Assembly (NCBI RefSeq): GCF_963678795.1
Contig: NZ_OY787452.1
Coordinates: forward strand, 496,001 to 560,000
Source of the DNA: an uncultured Methanoregula sp.
GTDB taxonomy: Archaea > Halobacteriota > Methanomicrobia > Methanomicrobiales > Methanospirillaceae
Length of the DNA: 64,000 nt
Direction of reading: 5' to 3'
Positions 52,545 to 61,830 of this stretch are shown here, in pieces. A program made the position numbers and the translations under genes. Each line of letters opens with the position of its first letter. Position 1 is the first letter of the stretch. The notes under the pieces were generated by a model, which was not told the origin of the DNA, ran no database searches, and saw only the letters and a program-made list of their open reading frames with translations.

Positions 52545-53120
52545 TTATTCTTCCAGTTTTTTGAGCACCCATGCCATGTTCTCGCCGAGCACTTTCATGG
52601 TCCGGAGACCTTCCTCGTCTTCGCTCACTTCCCCGGCAGCCATGCCGATCCCAACGTTCCAGTAGGATGACCCGGGAACCACCATCTGGCTGATGAAGAA
52701 GAAATGATTCATGGTGTCAAAGGCGTGAATGGCCCCTCCCCGGCGGACTGCAACCACTGCAGCGCCGACTTTCCTCCGGAACATATCGTCGTTTGCCTTT
52801 GCAACATACCCCGCCCGGTCAATCAGGGCTTTCATCTCGGCAGAGACATCGGCAAAGTACGTGGGGGACGCAAGGATGATCCCGTCAGCTTCGAGCATCT
52901 TCTCGATGCACTCGTTTACGATATCCGCTTTCACCGCGCACTGTTTGTCCTTTCTCTCAAAACATTTGCCGCACGCGATACAGCCCCGGATCTTCTTTCC
53001 CGACAGCTGGACGAGCTCGGTCTTGATCTTCTCCTTTTTGAGGGCACGGAATACCTCGTTCACGAGAATTGCCGTGTTCCCGTCTTTCCTTGCACTGCCA
53101 CTGAATGCAACAACTTTCAT
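52545..53120 (-). CDS. Iron-sulfur flavoprotein (NADPH-dependent FMN reductase family)
   Basis: A 191-residue flavodoxin-like protein. KVVAFSGSARKDGNTAILV is the FMN phosphate loop, SPTYFADVSAEMKALIDR a second flavin contact, and Cys47-Cys50-Cys53-Cys61 (GCIACGKCFERKDKQC) binds a 4Fe-4S cluster as in Isf proteins of methanogens. It would shuttle electrons, perhaps to oxygen or peroxide. The ATG at 53120 starts the family-like sequence; 73 codons of open frame upstream are not protein-like. Confidence 0.92.
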   Translation of the reverse strand: MKVVAFSGSARKDGNTAILVNEVFRALKKEKIKTELVQLSGKKIRGCIACGKCFERKDKQCAVKADIVNECIEKMLEADGIILASPTYFADVSAEMKALIDRAGYVAKANDDMFRRKVGAAVVAVRRGGAIHAFDTMNHFFFISQMVVPGSSYWNVGIGMAAGEVSEDEEGLRTMKVLGENMAWVLKKLEE

Positions 53121-53214
53121 ACTGCACCGGATTGGTGTTCTTTCCGCTACCGTATAGATGCATCGCCCGGTCATGAACGCGGGTGAGGGGGCCCATCCAT
53201 AATAAACCCGGGAT

Positions 53215-55575
53215 CTATCCCGTGCTGACGGTAAACCGGTATGCTCCCTTCGGCACGAGAATCTCGAACCGGGCCCCTTTCCCAGCTGTTCCGGTCTCGT
53301 GGAGGGTAATGCCGGTGATGGAGAGGATCTCCCGGGCAAGGAAGAGGCTCATGCCGCTCCCGCCTTCATACTTCCGCTCGAAGATCATCTCTTTTTGTTC
53401 AGGGCGAATTCCCGGACCATCATCCTCGAAGACGAGCCGGAGCCCATCAGAAACCACCTCCTTGGAGAGGGATATTACGGTTGCTGCAGGTGCATGCAGG
53501 AGAACATTCTCGGTAAGAGAGATGAAAACTTTCTCGAGAAGAGGATCGGCATAGATCTCCAGGTTGTCGGACCGGAGATCCCGGTGCAGATGGGAGATGT
53601 CCAGATGAGAGATGGCAATGAGAAATACGCTGGAAACATTCTGCCATGCCGGGGTTTTGATTCCGAGATCCTGGTAATTCCTGGCAAACTGGAGGGATGA
53701 TTCAATCTTCCGGATAATCCCGGTCTCTTTGCGGTGGAATGCCAGCGTCTTCTCATCTGACGCTTCCCGTCCTTCCAGGTTGATATATCCCGAGAGCGAG
53801 AAGATCGCATTCTGGAGATCGGTAATAGTAATCCGGTTGAGAAAAACCAGTTTTTCAGTTGCCCTGCGTAATGCCTCCTCGGCCCGCTCGCGATCAGTGA
53901 TATCATCGGATATCCCAAGGAGGTATTTGGGATTCCCGTCTTTATCGGGGATCGGGATCTTCTTGGTGTGGAGGACCCGCTCCCCCCTGTTCCGGGTCAT
54001 GATCGTTTCCCTGCCGATATCCACGGGCTGCAACGTTCCCAGCACCTCGCGATCCTTTGCGGCAAAGAAATCCGCCTCCTCTTTTGGGAAGAAGTCATGA
54101 TCGCTCCTGCCAATCATCTCCTGCCGGGAATACCCCAGCAGCTCCTCGCCGGCCCGGTTGAACCGGACAAAGCGGAGACTGGTGGCATCTTTAACAAAGA
54201 TCATGTCGGGAATATTTTCAATGATGGTAGCGAGAAATTCCTCGTTCTCCCGCAGGGCTTCTTCGGCCCGTTTGCTGTCGGTAACATCCCGGACAATCCC
54301 AAGCACCCGTTCTTTATCCAGTTTTATGACCCGGGCTTCATAATCCCGCATACCGTCAGGCATCTGCAGGGTATAGCGGATATGCCCGAGCCGGCCGGAA
54401 TCAAGGGCATGACCGATGGCGCTGATGATACGGTTCCCCGTCTCTGGATCGAACCCGACATCCCAGATGCTCCTCCCGATAATCTCCCCCGGGGAAACCG
54501 GCAGGATAACTCCCTCGGGAACATGGTAATCCAGGTACTTCCCCTCCCGGGAAAGGACAAAGAGGAGATCCGGCATGGCGGCAATGATCGCAGCATTCCT
54601 CTCCTCGCTCTTCTTGAGATCCTGTTCTGCCCGGGTTCTCTGGGCAAGTTCCTCGTTGAGCTCGGCAGTCTTCCGTGCAACCTGGCGCCGTAGCGACCAG
54701 AACCAGAAGAGCACGAGAAGGAGAATAGCCGCCGAGGGAAGAATGAGAATCGTGACAAGAGTGAGGATCTGGGAATAGACTCTCCTCTCTTCATACACGC
54801 CGAACCATTTCTGGTACAGCTCGTCGTATTTCCCAGATTGTTTCACAATGGCAAGGCCTTCGTTGAGCACGGGGATGAGATCCCGGTTGGCGGGCGAAAC
54901 GGCAAACGCATAATTTCTCGGTTCAATGGGAGGCTCCACGATTTCGAGATTGGAAAGACCGAGGCGGTCGGCATTGTAAATTCCCTGTAGTTTTGCAACA
55001 AGGGCGCAGTCATAATTCCCTTTCGAGAGCAGGATCAGCGCATCTTCCTGGTTCTCCACGGGAACGATCTTGTCAGTCACGCCAAGGTTCCTGATATAAT
55101 CGTCCATGATGTCCCCCCGCTGGACGAGGACCGATCTGTTCCGGAGATCCGCAATCGAATGGATATCCGAACCCTGCCGGACAAAGACCGCGTGCGACAC
55201 GACGATATGAGGGGAAGAGAAATTCACGTACCTGGCCCGCTCGGGGGAATAGTACATGCCTGCAAGGAGATCGATTTTGCCGGTCTCCAGTTCGCTGCGC
55301 ACCTCGTCCCAGGGCCCGAGGCTGATGCTGATGTTGAGACCTTCCTCTTTGGCAACCGCTTTTATCAGGTCAATGTTCCAGCCGGCAGGCTGGCCGTCAT
55401 CGCCGGTATACTCGTAAGGCGGGTAATTATTATCGCCCCGGACCTGGATGACCCGGGTCCCGTTTTCATATGCAAGGACGGGCGCGGAGAGAAGCGAGAA
55501 AATAAGGATCAGGATAAGAGCGTGCCGGAGATGACCGCATGCCCGATCCTGTCGCAGGCTGGAATCCATAGGCAT
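53215..55575 (-). CDS. Receptor-type sensor kinase with altered H-box
   Basis: A membrane receptor of about 786 residues. After a signal helix comes an extracellular family 3 solute-binding domain (about 40-265: VRGDNNYPPYEYTGDDGQPAGWNIDL...), one membrane helix (about 272-295), two PAS domains (about 330-445 and 450-575) and a kinase-like end. In the H-box the expected Arg-His-Asp reads Ile-Thr-Asp (ITITDLQNA; Thr codon 53821-53823), so the phospho-accepting histidine is missing, while the ATP-site motifs TENVLLH, FEDDGPGI and GGSGMSLFL remain. The TATA at 55596-55606 is so close that translation probably starts at 55575 or 55569; ATGs at 55581-55584 also exist. Confidence 0.87.
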   Translation of the reverse strand: MPMDSSLRQDRACGHLRHALILILIFSLLSAPVLAYENGTRVIQVRGDNNYPPYEYTGDDGQPAGWNIDLIKAVAKEEGLNISISLGPWDEVRSELETGKIDLLAGMYYSPERARYVNFSSPHIVVSHAVFVRQGSDIHSIADLRNRSVLVQRGDIMDDYIRNLGVTDKIVPVENQEDALILLSKGNYDCALVAKLQGIYNADRLGLSNLEIVEPPIEPRNYAFAVSPANRDLIPVLNEGLAIVKQSGKYDELYQKWFGVYEERRVYSQILTLVTILILPSAAILLLVLFWFWSLRRQVARKTAELNEELAQRTRAEQDLKKSEERNAAIIAAMPDLLFVLSREGKYLDYHVPEGVILPVSPGEIIGRSIWDVGFDPETGNRIISAIGHALDSGRLGHIRYTLQMPDGMRDYEARVIKLDKERVLGIVRDVTDSKRAEEALRENEEFLATIIENIPDMIFVKDATSLRFVRFNRAGEELLGYSRQEMIGRSDHDFFPKEEADFFAAKDREVLGTLQPVDIGRETIMTRNRGERVLHTKKIPIPDKDGNPKYLLGISDDITDRERAEEALRRATEKLVFLNRITITDLQNAIFSLSGYINLEGREASDEKTLAFHRKETGIIRKIESSLQFARNYQDLGIKTPAWQNVSSVFLIAISHLDISHLHRDLRSDNLEIYADPLLEKVFISLTENVLLHAPAATVISLSKEVVSDGLRLVFEDDGPGIRPEQKEMIFERKYEGGSGMSLFLAREILSITGITLHETGTAGKGARFEILVPKGAYRFTVSTG

Positions 55576-55595
55576 TTGCATCATAGGGTGAACCC

Positions 55596-55606
55596 CTATT
55601 TATTTC
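55596..55606 (-). promoter_or_regulatory. TATA box of the receptor kinase gene
   Basis: AAATAAATAGG on the minus strand, centred 26 bases before 55575, which favours a leaderless start there. Confidence 0.45.
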
Positions 55607-55670
55607 TTTTAGGGTCGGGCCTGTCTCAGTGCGCCATCTTATGAGCTCGGACACCAAATGGTGGTGCGAT

Positions 55671-57272
55671 ATGAATTCACGTATACAGTTTTCCGACTTT
55701 AACCTCTCAAAGGAAGTCGGAAAAGCCATTGAAGATATGGGTTTCGAAGAGCCCTCGCCTATTCAGGCATTAGCAATCCCCCTCATCCAGGCCGGGCGCG
55801 ATGTGACAGCCCAGGCCCAGACCGGCACCGGCAAAACCGCCGCGTTCGGCATTCCAGTCATCGAGAAGATCGACCCGACACGGCGTGCAGTCCAGGCAAT
55901 CGTACTCTGCCCCACCCGCGAACTCTGCATCCAGATAGCTGAAGAATTCTCAAGCCTCCTCGCCCACATCCCCCGTATCACCGTCCTGCCAGTCTACGGC
56001 GGCCAGCCAATCGAGCGACAACTCAGGGCACTCCAGACAGGTGTCCACATCGTTATCGGTACCCCCGGACGGGTCATGGACCACCTCAACCGGCGCACCC
56101 TCAAACTTGACGATGTCATGACCGTTGTGCTCGATGAGGCCGACCAGATGCTCGATATGGGCTTCCGCGACGATATCGAGCTGATCCTGAGGAAAACACC
56201 CCAGAACCGGCAGACCCTCCTCTTCTCGGCTACCCTCCCCCAGCCCATCATCGAGATCTCCAAGCGTTTCCAGAACAAGCCCGAGTTCGTCCGCGTCCAG
56301 TACGCCGAACTCACCGTCCCGCAGATCTCCCAGGCCTACATGGAAGTAAAAGACCGGGAGAAGCTCGATGTGCTCTGCCGGCTTATCGACCTCGAAGACC
56401 CGCAGCTGGCCATCATTTTCTGCAACACCAAGCGCAGGGCCGAAGAGCTCTCGGGGAAAGTGCGGGCCCGGGGCTACCGTGCCGATGAACTGCACGGCGA
56501 CATGAAACAGTCCCAGCGGGACCGGGTCATGGGCGGGTTCCGCAAAGGATCCATTGACATCCTCATTGCAACCGATGTCGCCGCCCGCGGGATCGATGTC
56601 GATGATGTCGATATCGTCATCAACTTTGACGTTCCGCAGGATGTGGAATATTACGTCCACCGTATCGGCAGGACCGGCAGGGCCGGCAAGAGCGGGAAAG
56701 CGATCACGTTCGTTGCCCCCCGCGACTTCACGAAGCTCCGCGAGATCATGCACTACGCAAAGGTCCAGATCCCCCGCATCCCGGTACCTTCTGAGAGCGA
56801 TGTGGCAGAGACCCGCACCCGGGTGATGATCGATCGCGTGCACGAGATCATTGCCGCCGGCGGCCTCGAGCAGTATACCCGCATCATCGAGACCGAGACC
56901 GAAGGCGATCTCCAGACAATCGAGATCGCCGCGGCCCTGCTGAAGATGCAGATGGAAGCCGGCAGCGAGCCGACGGCAGAGACGAAGCGGCAGGACGTGG
57001 ATTTTGCGGACACGGGTGCCGAGGTGGGCATGGTCCGGTTCTTCCTTGCCGTAGGCAGGCAGCACAAGGTGGCCCCAAAAGATATCGTCGGGGCAATTGC
57101 CGGTGAGACCGGGATCCCCGGCAAAGCCATCGGGGCGATCCGTATCCTCGATTCCTATTCGTTTGTCGAAGTGCCAAAAGAGCATGCAAACGATGTCTAT
57201 ACCATCATGAAAGAGCGGACAATCCGCAACCAGCCAACCGGGATCGAACCGGCGTCGGCGGGCAAGCGGTAA
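55671..57272 (+). CDS. DEAD-box RNA helicase with DbpA-type RNA-binding domain
   Basis: A 533-residue helicase. Motif Q and I (FEEPSPIQALAIPLIQ, AQAQTGTGKT at about 47-56), PTRELCIQIA, GGQP, VLDEADQM, FSATLP, RGIDV and HRIGRTGRAGK are intact. The last 85 residues (GMVRFFLAVGRQHKVAPKDIVGAIAGETGIPGKAIGAIRI...FVEVP) are a DbpA RNA-binding domain, as in bacterial CsdA/DeaD. It likely unwinds structured RNA, for example in ribosome assembly. The ATG at 55671 has GGTGGTG upstream; 14 extra codons in frame are dispensable. Confidence 0.95.
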   Translation: MNSRIQFSDFNLSKEVGKAIEDMGFEEPSPIQALAIPLIQAGRDVTAQAQTGTGKTAAFGIPVIEKIDPTRRAVQAIVLCPTRELCIQIAEEFSSLLAHIPRITVLPVYGGQPIERQLRALQTGVHIVIGTPGRVMDHLNRRTLKLDDVMTVVLDEADQMLDMGFRDDIELILRKTPQNRQTLLFSATLPQPIIEISKRFQNKPEFVRVQYAELTVPQISQAYMEVKDREKLDVLCRLIDLEDPQLAIIFCNTKRRAEELSGKVRARGYRADELHGDMKQSQRDRVMGGFRKGSIDILIATDVAARGIDVDDVDIVINFDVPQDVEYYVHRIGRTGRAGKSGKAITFVAPRDFTKLREIMHYAKVQIPRIPVPSESDVAETRTRVMIDRVHEIIAAGGLEQYTRIIETETEGDLQTIEIAAALLKMQMEAGSEPTAETKRQDVDFADTGAEVGMVRFFLAVGRQHKVAPKDIVGAIAGETGIPGKAIGAIRILDSYSFVEVPKEHANDVYTIMKERTIRNQPTGIEPASAGKR

Positions 57273-57386
57273 TCAGAATCACACTTTTTTCCCCACGGAG
57301 GATTTTCCACAATGTCACGGGGAATTCCCATGAAAGGGAGGGCCGGAATTTCCGGGTTTCCGGCGGCTAAAAAAGAGATCCCGGGA

Positions 57387-57947
57387 TCAGAGATGCTTGA
57401 CAACGGTGTTCTTTTCTATCTGGCGCTCGTTCAGGCCGTGCGAGACCTGCATGAGACCAAAGACGAAGAGGTACAGGCCGACGAGAATCGCGATAACCTC
57501 TACAGCTGCTGACGGGTGGAGAAGCAGAAAGAGGCCGACAACGATCGCAAGGATCCCAAGGATTGCTATAACGAACCGGACCATGGGTTCCGCAATGATC
57601 ATGCCCAGACCCAGGATGGTTTCCCCGATACCGAAGATAATGAGGAATATGCCAATGAGGAGACCGGCTGCGATGAGGAACAGGGTGGCTGCTGCGATCG
57701 CAAGGATACCGACAACGACACCGGCAATCCCGAGGAAGAGAACCACCCATTTCGACATCCCTTCGTTATCTATGAAAAGGCCTTCGACAATAAAGATCGC
57801 CGACAGGATGATGATGACAATGCCTGCAAGCTGTAAAAAAAACCTCGATACAGTATCCGTAAAGAACAGCAGGAAGAGGCCGACGACCGCAGAGAGCAGT
57901 CCCAGAGTGATCATGGATTTCCAGCGGATATGATGATTACCGTCCAT
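57387..57947 (-). CDS. HdeD/DUF308-like membrane protein
   Basis: A 186-residue protein with about six membrane helices in an internal repeat of the pattern VVGLFLL...ILSAIFIVEGLF and VVGILAIAAATLFLI...IFGIGETILG, followed by VVGLFLLLHPSAAVEVIAILVGLYLFVFGLMQ. This fits the DUF308/HdeD family of unknown transport or stress roles. The N-terminus MDGNHHIRWKS is polar and cytoplasmic. It is convergent with the helicase gene. Confidence 0.85.
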   Translation of the reverse strand: MDGNHHIRWKSMITLGLLSAVVGLFLLFFTDTVSRFFLQLAGIVIIILSAIFIVEGLFIDNEGMSKWVVLFLGIAGVVVGILAIAAATLFLIAAGLLIGIFLIIFGIGETILGLGMIIAEPMVRFVIAILGILAIVVGLFLLLHPSAAVEVIAILVGLYLFVFGLMQVSHGLNERQIEKNTVVKHL

Positions 57948-58122
57948 AGTACCACGTCGTCACCGTTCCTGATATGTATTTCGGACCATTCCGGTGGGGA
58001 TTTTGGTAAAACCCCGCGTTTCCTGAGGAGGGGCTAAAAAAGCAGGTATTCCGGGCCGGAAGCGCGGGAAAACCGCTTCCAGCTGCACAATACTCAAATA
58101 CCAGCATGGGCAACTTTCCGGT

Positions 58123-58620
58123 ATGAACAAGATTTTATCTGTCGCATTTGCACTCATGCTCTGCATGATTCTCGCACTCTCTGCCGGCTGCACCCAGCAG
58201 CAGCCAGCCCCGCAGGTAACCCCGACACCCGCACCGGAGATCACCTCAGTTGCAACCGCTGCCACCGCCGCTTCCCAGACAGCTGCTGATGTCTCCACAA
58301 CCCCCGGCCCAACCCAGTCCCTGCCGGAGATGTGGAGTATCGAGGTCCAGAGCAACGGCGAGTCCATCGACCCGCAGATCAGTACCACCTTCCGCGGCGG
58401 CAAGGGCCAGAACCTCATCCCGCAGCTGGACATCAGGATCACCCGGTCTGACGGCGTTGTCGAGACCGGCACCATGACCCAGCCCTTCACGGTCGGGAAG
58501 ACCGTCACTCTTGCAGGCACCCGGAAGAATACTGACCGGGCCGAGGTCTGGGCAGTCACTCCCAATGGCGATAAGGTAAAAATATTCGATCAGTACATCC
58601 CGTTCAGGACATTCAACTGA
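58123..58620 (+). CDS. Lipoprotein of unknown function
   Basis: A 165-residue exported protein with signal and lipobox LSAGC (Cys23), a Thr/Pro/Ala/Gln-rich tether (about 24-65), and a compact C-terminal domain (about 66-165) with beta-strand pattern (MWSIEVQSNGESIDP, QLDIRITRSDGVVETGTM, AEVWAVTPNGDKVKIFDQYIPF). No family recognised. A T-rich tract follows the stop. Confidence 0.72.
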   Translation: MNKILSVAFALMLCMILALSAGCTQQQPAPQVTPTPAPEITSVATAATAASQTAADVSTTPGPTQSLPEMWSIEVQSNGESIDPQISTTFRGGKGQNLIPQLDIRITRSDGVVETGTMTQPFTVGKTVTLAGTRKNTDRAEVWAVTPNGDKVKIFDQYIPFRTFN

Positions 58621-58792
58621 TCTTCTTTTTATACCATTGTTGTTTTTGCCAAATAGCGCATTTTTACTCCGGTTCTGGCATTGCCCGGTAATGCAGCCGG
58701 CAAAAAACCGCATGCTCTTTTGAGACAGACATGAATCCAACCGGTTCACACCTGAATCATGAAAATCATAATAATGTCATTTTGGGAGGGCT

Positions 58793-58936
58793 CCCCGCAT
58801 CAGGGCCTCAGTGAGGCACGGCGGGGCGGTAAGGTTCAGCCACTATTTTCCGCGGGTTACTTAATCCGCCGCGGGGGTGCCCCGTCGGGGGTGGCGGCAT
58901 CCATCACAACAGGGGTATGGGGGCATCAGCCCCCAT
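58793..58936 (+). ncRNA. Candidate structured RNA (strand uncertain)
   Basis: Consecutive perfect or near-perfect stems. First, CCCCGC (58793-58798) pairs with GCGGGG (58821-58826) and encloses GCCTC-AGT-GAGGC (58805-58817). Second, CCGCC (58866-58870) pairs with GGCGG (58893-58897), enclosing CGGGG-NNN-CCCCG (58872-58884). Third, ATGGGGGC-ATCA-GCCCCCAT (58917-58936) is an 8-bp stem with a tetraloop. Their density and regularity suggest an RNA element or mobile repeat remnant. It matches no riboswitch I know; the strand is not determined. Confidence 0.35.
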
Positions 58937-59116
58937 CATCGTATCCATCAGATAACGGAATTTTCAAGGGGTAAACCGGAATGGATGGGAGGCAGATTCG
59001 CTGCTGCGGAACATGAGAACAACATTGCTGCCGCCGTTAACCCGCGGGGAAACAATTTCACAATATTAAAATAACTTCCCATTGAAAAAAGGGTTATTCC
59101 TATTGTATCGACGTGC

Positions 59117-59129
59117 GGTATATAATTAC
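59117..59129 (+). promoter_or_regulatory. TATA box of the protease gene
   Basis: GGTATATAATTAC centred about 51 bases before the ATG at 59174. The predicted transcript start, about 59148, lies after an in-frame GTG at 59144 and supports the downstream ATG. Confidence 0.5.
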
Positions 59130-59173
59130 GGCAGTACAGCCAGGTGCACCGGTACAGGTTCCGGAGAATCTGC

Positions 59174-61315
59174 ATGATACAACCTTCCCCGATACAGTTC
59201 CTCGCTGTTTCTCTTCTCATCGGCATCATCCTTCTCGTGCCAGGTGCAACCGCAGCCGATCACCCGGTCATGCAGCCGAACGCCACTGAAATGGCGGATG
59301 ATGCTGCAGATTACAAGGCAGCCCCGGTCTTCGATGCGGTGAGCGAGCCGACAGGCACGGGTCCCAAGACCCTCATAAACGAGTTCCCCAAACCCTCCTA
59401 TGGTGACTGGAACCAGGGGGAGTGCGGGAACTGCTGGGTCTGGGCCGGCACCGCGCTTCTTGCGCAATCCTATTACAACCATACGGGAACTTCGGTACCC
59501 TTCTCGATACAGTTCTTCAACTCGAATTATTATAACGGGAATATCGGCATGACAAAGCCTCATGCATGGGCCTGCACCGGCGGAAATCCCGATGAGTTTG
59601 TGCGGACCTACAATGCGGGACTCGACCAGGCCTATCCGGGGCTGCCATTTGTCATTCCCTGGAGCAATTACAATGCTTCGTACATGGATGCAAGCAATGA
59701 CGGTAACAAGACAACAACAACCGTCCTCCCCAAAAACCTGATAACGACCGTCCCGAATATGGGGTTTTCAAAGATCACCGCGGACCGTGTGCTCGCCCCG
59801 GAACCTGATAACCAGACCGAAGCCGTGCGCAATATCACGGCCGCACTCCTTGACGGGAAAGTTATCTACTATGCCCAGTACTGGCCGGATACCGCAAATT
59901 ACACGACATGGAAAGACCTCTGGGATAATACGCCGGATGGAATCTATAACCCGGATTCCCTGAACGGGTCCACGTATAACACTTCATCCGGAGAGGGCAG
60001 CAGCCATGGGATGGCTCTCATCGGGTACAACAAAACCGATACCGACTCCTCAAAATGGTACTGGATCGTCCAGAACAGCTGGGGCAATTCCACTACCGGA
60101 AGACCGGAGGGCCAGTTCAGGCTTAAGATGAACATCAATTATAACGGGCAGTTTACCGATGGGGATCCCATAGTCCAGCTCTGGGTATTCAACGTCACGT
60201 GGAAGACCGACCCGACCGTGACCGGGATCACCCCGGCAACCGGCATGAACGACGGGAATGTTGACTTCACCAGCCTTGCCGGGACAGGGTTCCGGTCAGG
60301 TGCGGTTGTCAATCTCACCCGAACCGGGGTGGCCGATATCACGGCATCGGACGTTACGATTGTGTCATCAGCCAAAATAACCGGTTCCTTCGATCTCACG
60401 AACGCGAAAGCAGGAACGTACAACGTGGTGGTGACCAATATCGACAACCGCTCCGGAACGCTCAGGGGCGGATTTACCGTCACTGCCCCAGTACCCGCGG
60501 CAGCCGGCATGGATTCGGCTGACGAGGATTCAGCCGAATCCTTCTCGACAAGTTCCCCGGGAGGAACGGCCGGGCAGAACATGATGTTCGATCTCAGCAG
60601 CCAGATGTCAGAGACCGACCCGGCCGAGATCGTATCGGTTGATGTTGTGCCGGCAGCGACCCTGGGCCGGACCGATCTCGTTGTAACGGACGCGGCCAGG
60701 ATTGACACCGCGGGGCTCGGAGGCCGTGTCGTCAACCAGGTCATGTCTGTATCCCTTGTCGGTGTCAACCCTTCAAAGATCGACCATGCGGACATCAGCT
60801 TTACGGTCTCCCGGGCCTGGCTTGCAGAGCATAACGTGAAGCCGGAGAACATTGTCCTGATGCGGAACACCGGTGGCGCCTGGACCGAACTTCCCACCGC
60901 GATCGACCGCCAGACCACAAATGCGTATTTCTTTAAGGCAAGAACACCGGGATTCTCGTACTTCGCGGTAACGACCCGGAAGAATGCAACCGCAATCAAC
61001 GCGGTACCTTCCGTAACGGCGGGGGGCATCCTGCAGAATACATCCGTTATGGCAGCAGCGGTTATGACTTCCCCGGTTGCTGCAACATCATCCCTGCCGG
61101 CAGCGCAGCCGACGGTGACAGCCGCGACCACGGCAGTTCCCCCGGCCGGAACAAATCCCGGCACGGGTTCCGTGGTTCCGGTCCCCGAGATTGGTGCGGG
61201 AATCGCTGCAATCGTGATCGCGGCAGCCGCAATCGTGCTCTTCCGGAGATGGTGGATCCGCAGGCAGAACCCGGCGCTGTTCCGGGACGACCCGTTCTTC
61301 GGGCGCAGGCGTTAA
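59174..61315 (+). CDS. Papain-like (C1A) surface protease with PGF-pre-PGF domain
   Basis: A 713-residue exported protein. A signal peptide (1-27) leads into a papain-type protease: Gln81 and catalytic Cys87 in WNQGECGNCWVWAG, His278 in SSHGMALIGY and Asn301 in VQNSWG. An IPT/TIG-like beta domain follows (about 355-440), then a PGF-pre-PGF-type domain (about 465-620), a Thr/Pro/Ala-rich stalk and a final membrane helix (about 670-695) with basic end. Rich in NxS/T sequons. It should sit on the cell surface with the protease outward. GGAG before 59174 sets the start. Confidence 0.9.
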   Translation: MIQPSPIQFLAVSLLIGIILLVPGATAADHPVMQPNATEMADDAADYKAAPVFDAVSEPTGTGPKTLINEFPKPSYGDWNQGECGNCWVWAGTALLAQSYYNHTGTSVPFSIQFFNSNYYNGNIGMTKPHAWACTGGNPDEFVRTYNAGLDQAYPGLPFVIPWSNYNASYMDASNDGNKTTTTVLPKNLITTVPNMGFSKITADRVLAPEPDNQTEAVRNITAALLDGKVIYYAQYWPDTANYTTWKDLWDNTPDGIYNPDSLNGSTYNTSSGEGSSHGMALIGYNKTDTDSSKWYWIVQNSWGNSTTGRPEGQFRLKMNINYNGQFTDGDPIVQLWVFNVTWKTDPTVTGITPATGMNDGNVDFTSLAGTGFRSGAVVNLTRTGVADITASDVTIVSSAKITGSFDLTNAKAGTYNVVVTNIDNRSGTLRGGFTVTAPVPAAAGMDSADEDSAESFSTSSPGGTAGQNMMFDLSSQMSETDPAEIVSVDVVPAATLGRTDLVVTDAARIDTAGLGGRVVNQVMSVSLVGVNPSKIDHADISFTVSRAWLAEHNVKPENIVLMRNTGGAWTELPTAIDRQTTNAYFFKARTPGFSYFAVTTRKNATAINAVPSVTAGGILQNTSVMAAAVMTSPVAATSSLPAAQPTVTAATTAVPPAGTNPGTGSVVPVPEIGAGIAAIVIAAAAIVLFRRWWIRRQNPALFRDDPFFGRRR

Positions 61316-61830
61316 CCCCCCTGGCCCGATCCGGGGCCAATACTGCCCTGGAATACCCCTCCCGGGCACATTATGGTACTGAATTTACGGAAAAAGGAGC
61401 TAATTATTTTACGATTTCCCCGATTTATCTCCGGATAGTCATAAAACCGGGTAAATCGTGCCCGGAAAAGTGCGCTAATAGACGCTTTCTGTTGGCAGAT
61501 CTCCCTAAAACCGGACATTCCATGCCAACCGGAGAACCGCAAAAAATCACCCTGCAAAAATCCGCCCGTATCCGCGTTCCTGCAGTCGTACGGGCCGGAT
61601 CTCACCTGCACTTTGGGGAAAATCCGCATCGGTTCAAAGCCCGCTGTTTTGCAGGTTGAAGTGAGGCTTAAAATGCCCCGTTTTCAAAAATACCCCTTTT
61701 TTGGGGGAATGCTCATGGGCGTGGACACCGTTTCCACTCCAGCCGGAGATGCGGGTTGCCGGATCGCCAAACGGAGCCCGGTACGGGCGTATTTCCGGGC
61801 ATTCCCTGTGTGGGGGGATTTGACCCCGCA
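61316..61830. other. Gene-free stretch after the protease gene
   Basis: Several short frames but none protein-like. Small hairpins occur: CCCC-TTTTTT-GGGG (61693-61706) and GTGGA-NNNNNNN-TCCAC (61721-61737). No promoter, tRNA or repeat array was seen. Confidence 0.4.

Larger units (their letters stand above)
58621..59173 (+). other. Long gap with consecutive GC-rich hairpins
   Basis: No convincing protein gene in about 550 bases, although a 71-codon open frame (58759-58974) crosses it. It contains several perfect stem-loops at 58793-58936 (see the ncRNA entry) and the TATA box of the protease gene at 59117-59129. Confidence 0.5.

Noticed and set aside
55950..57185. 411-codon minus-strand frame over the DEAD-box helicase
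   Set aside because: Antisense shadow; rich in Asp, Gly and His as expected from mirrored codons.
58759..58974. 71-codon plus-strand frame across the hairpin region
   Set aside because: It runs through the perfect inverted repeats, which suggests structure rather than coding; no family-like sequence.
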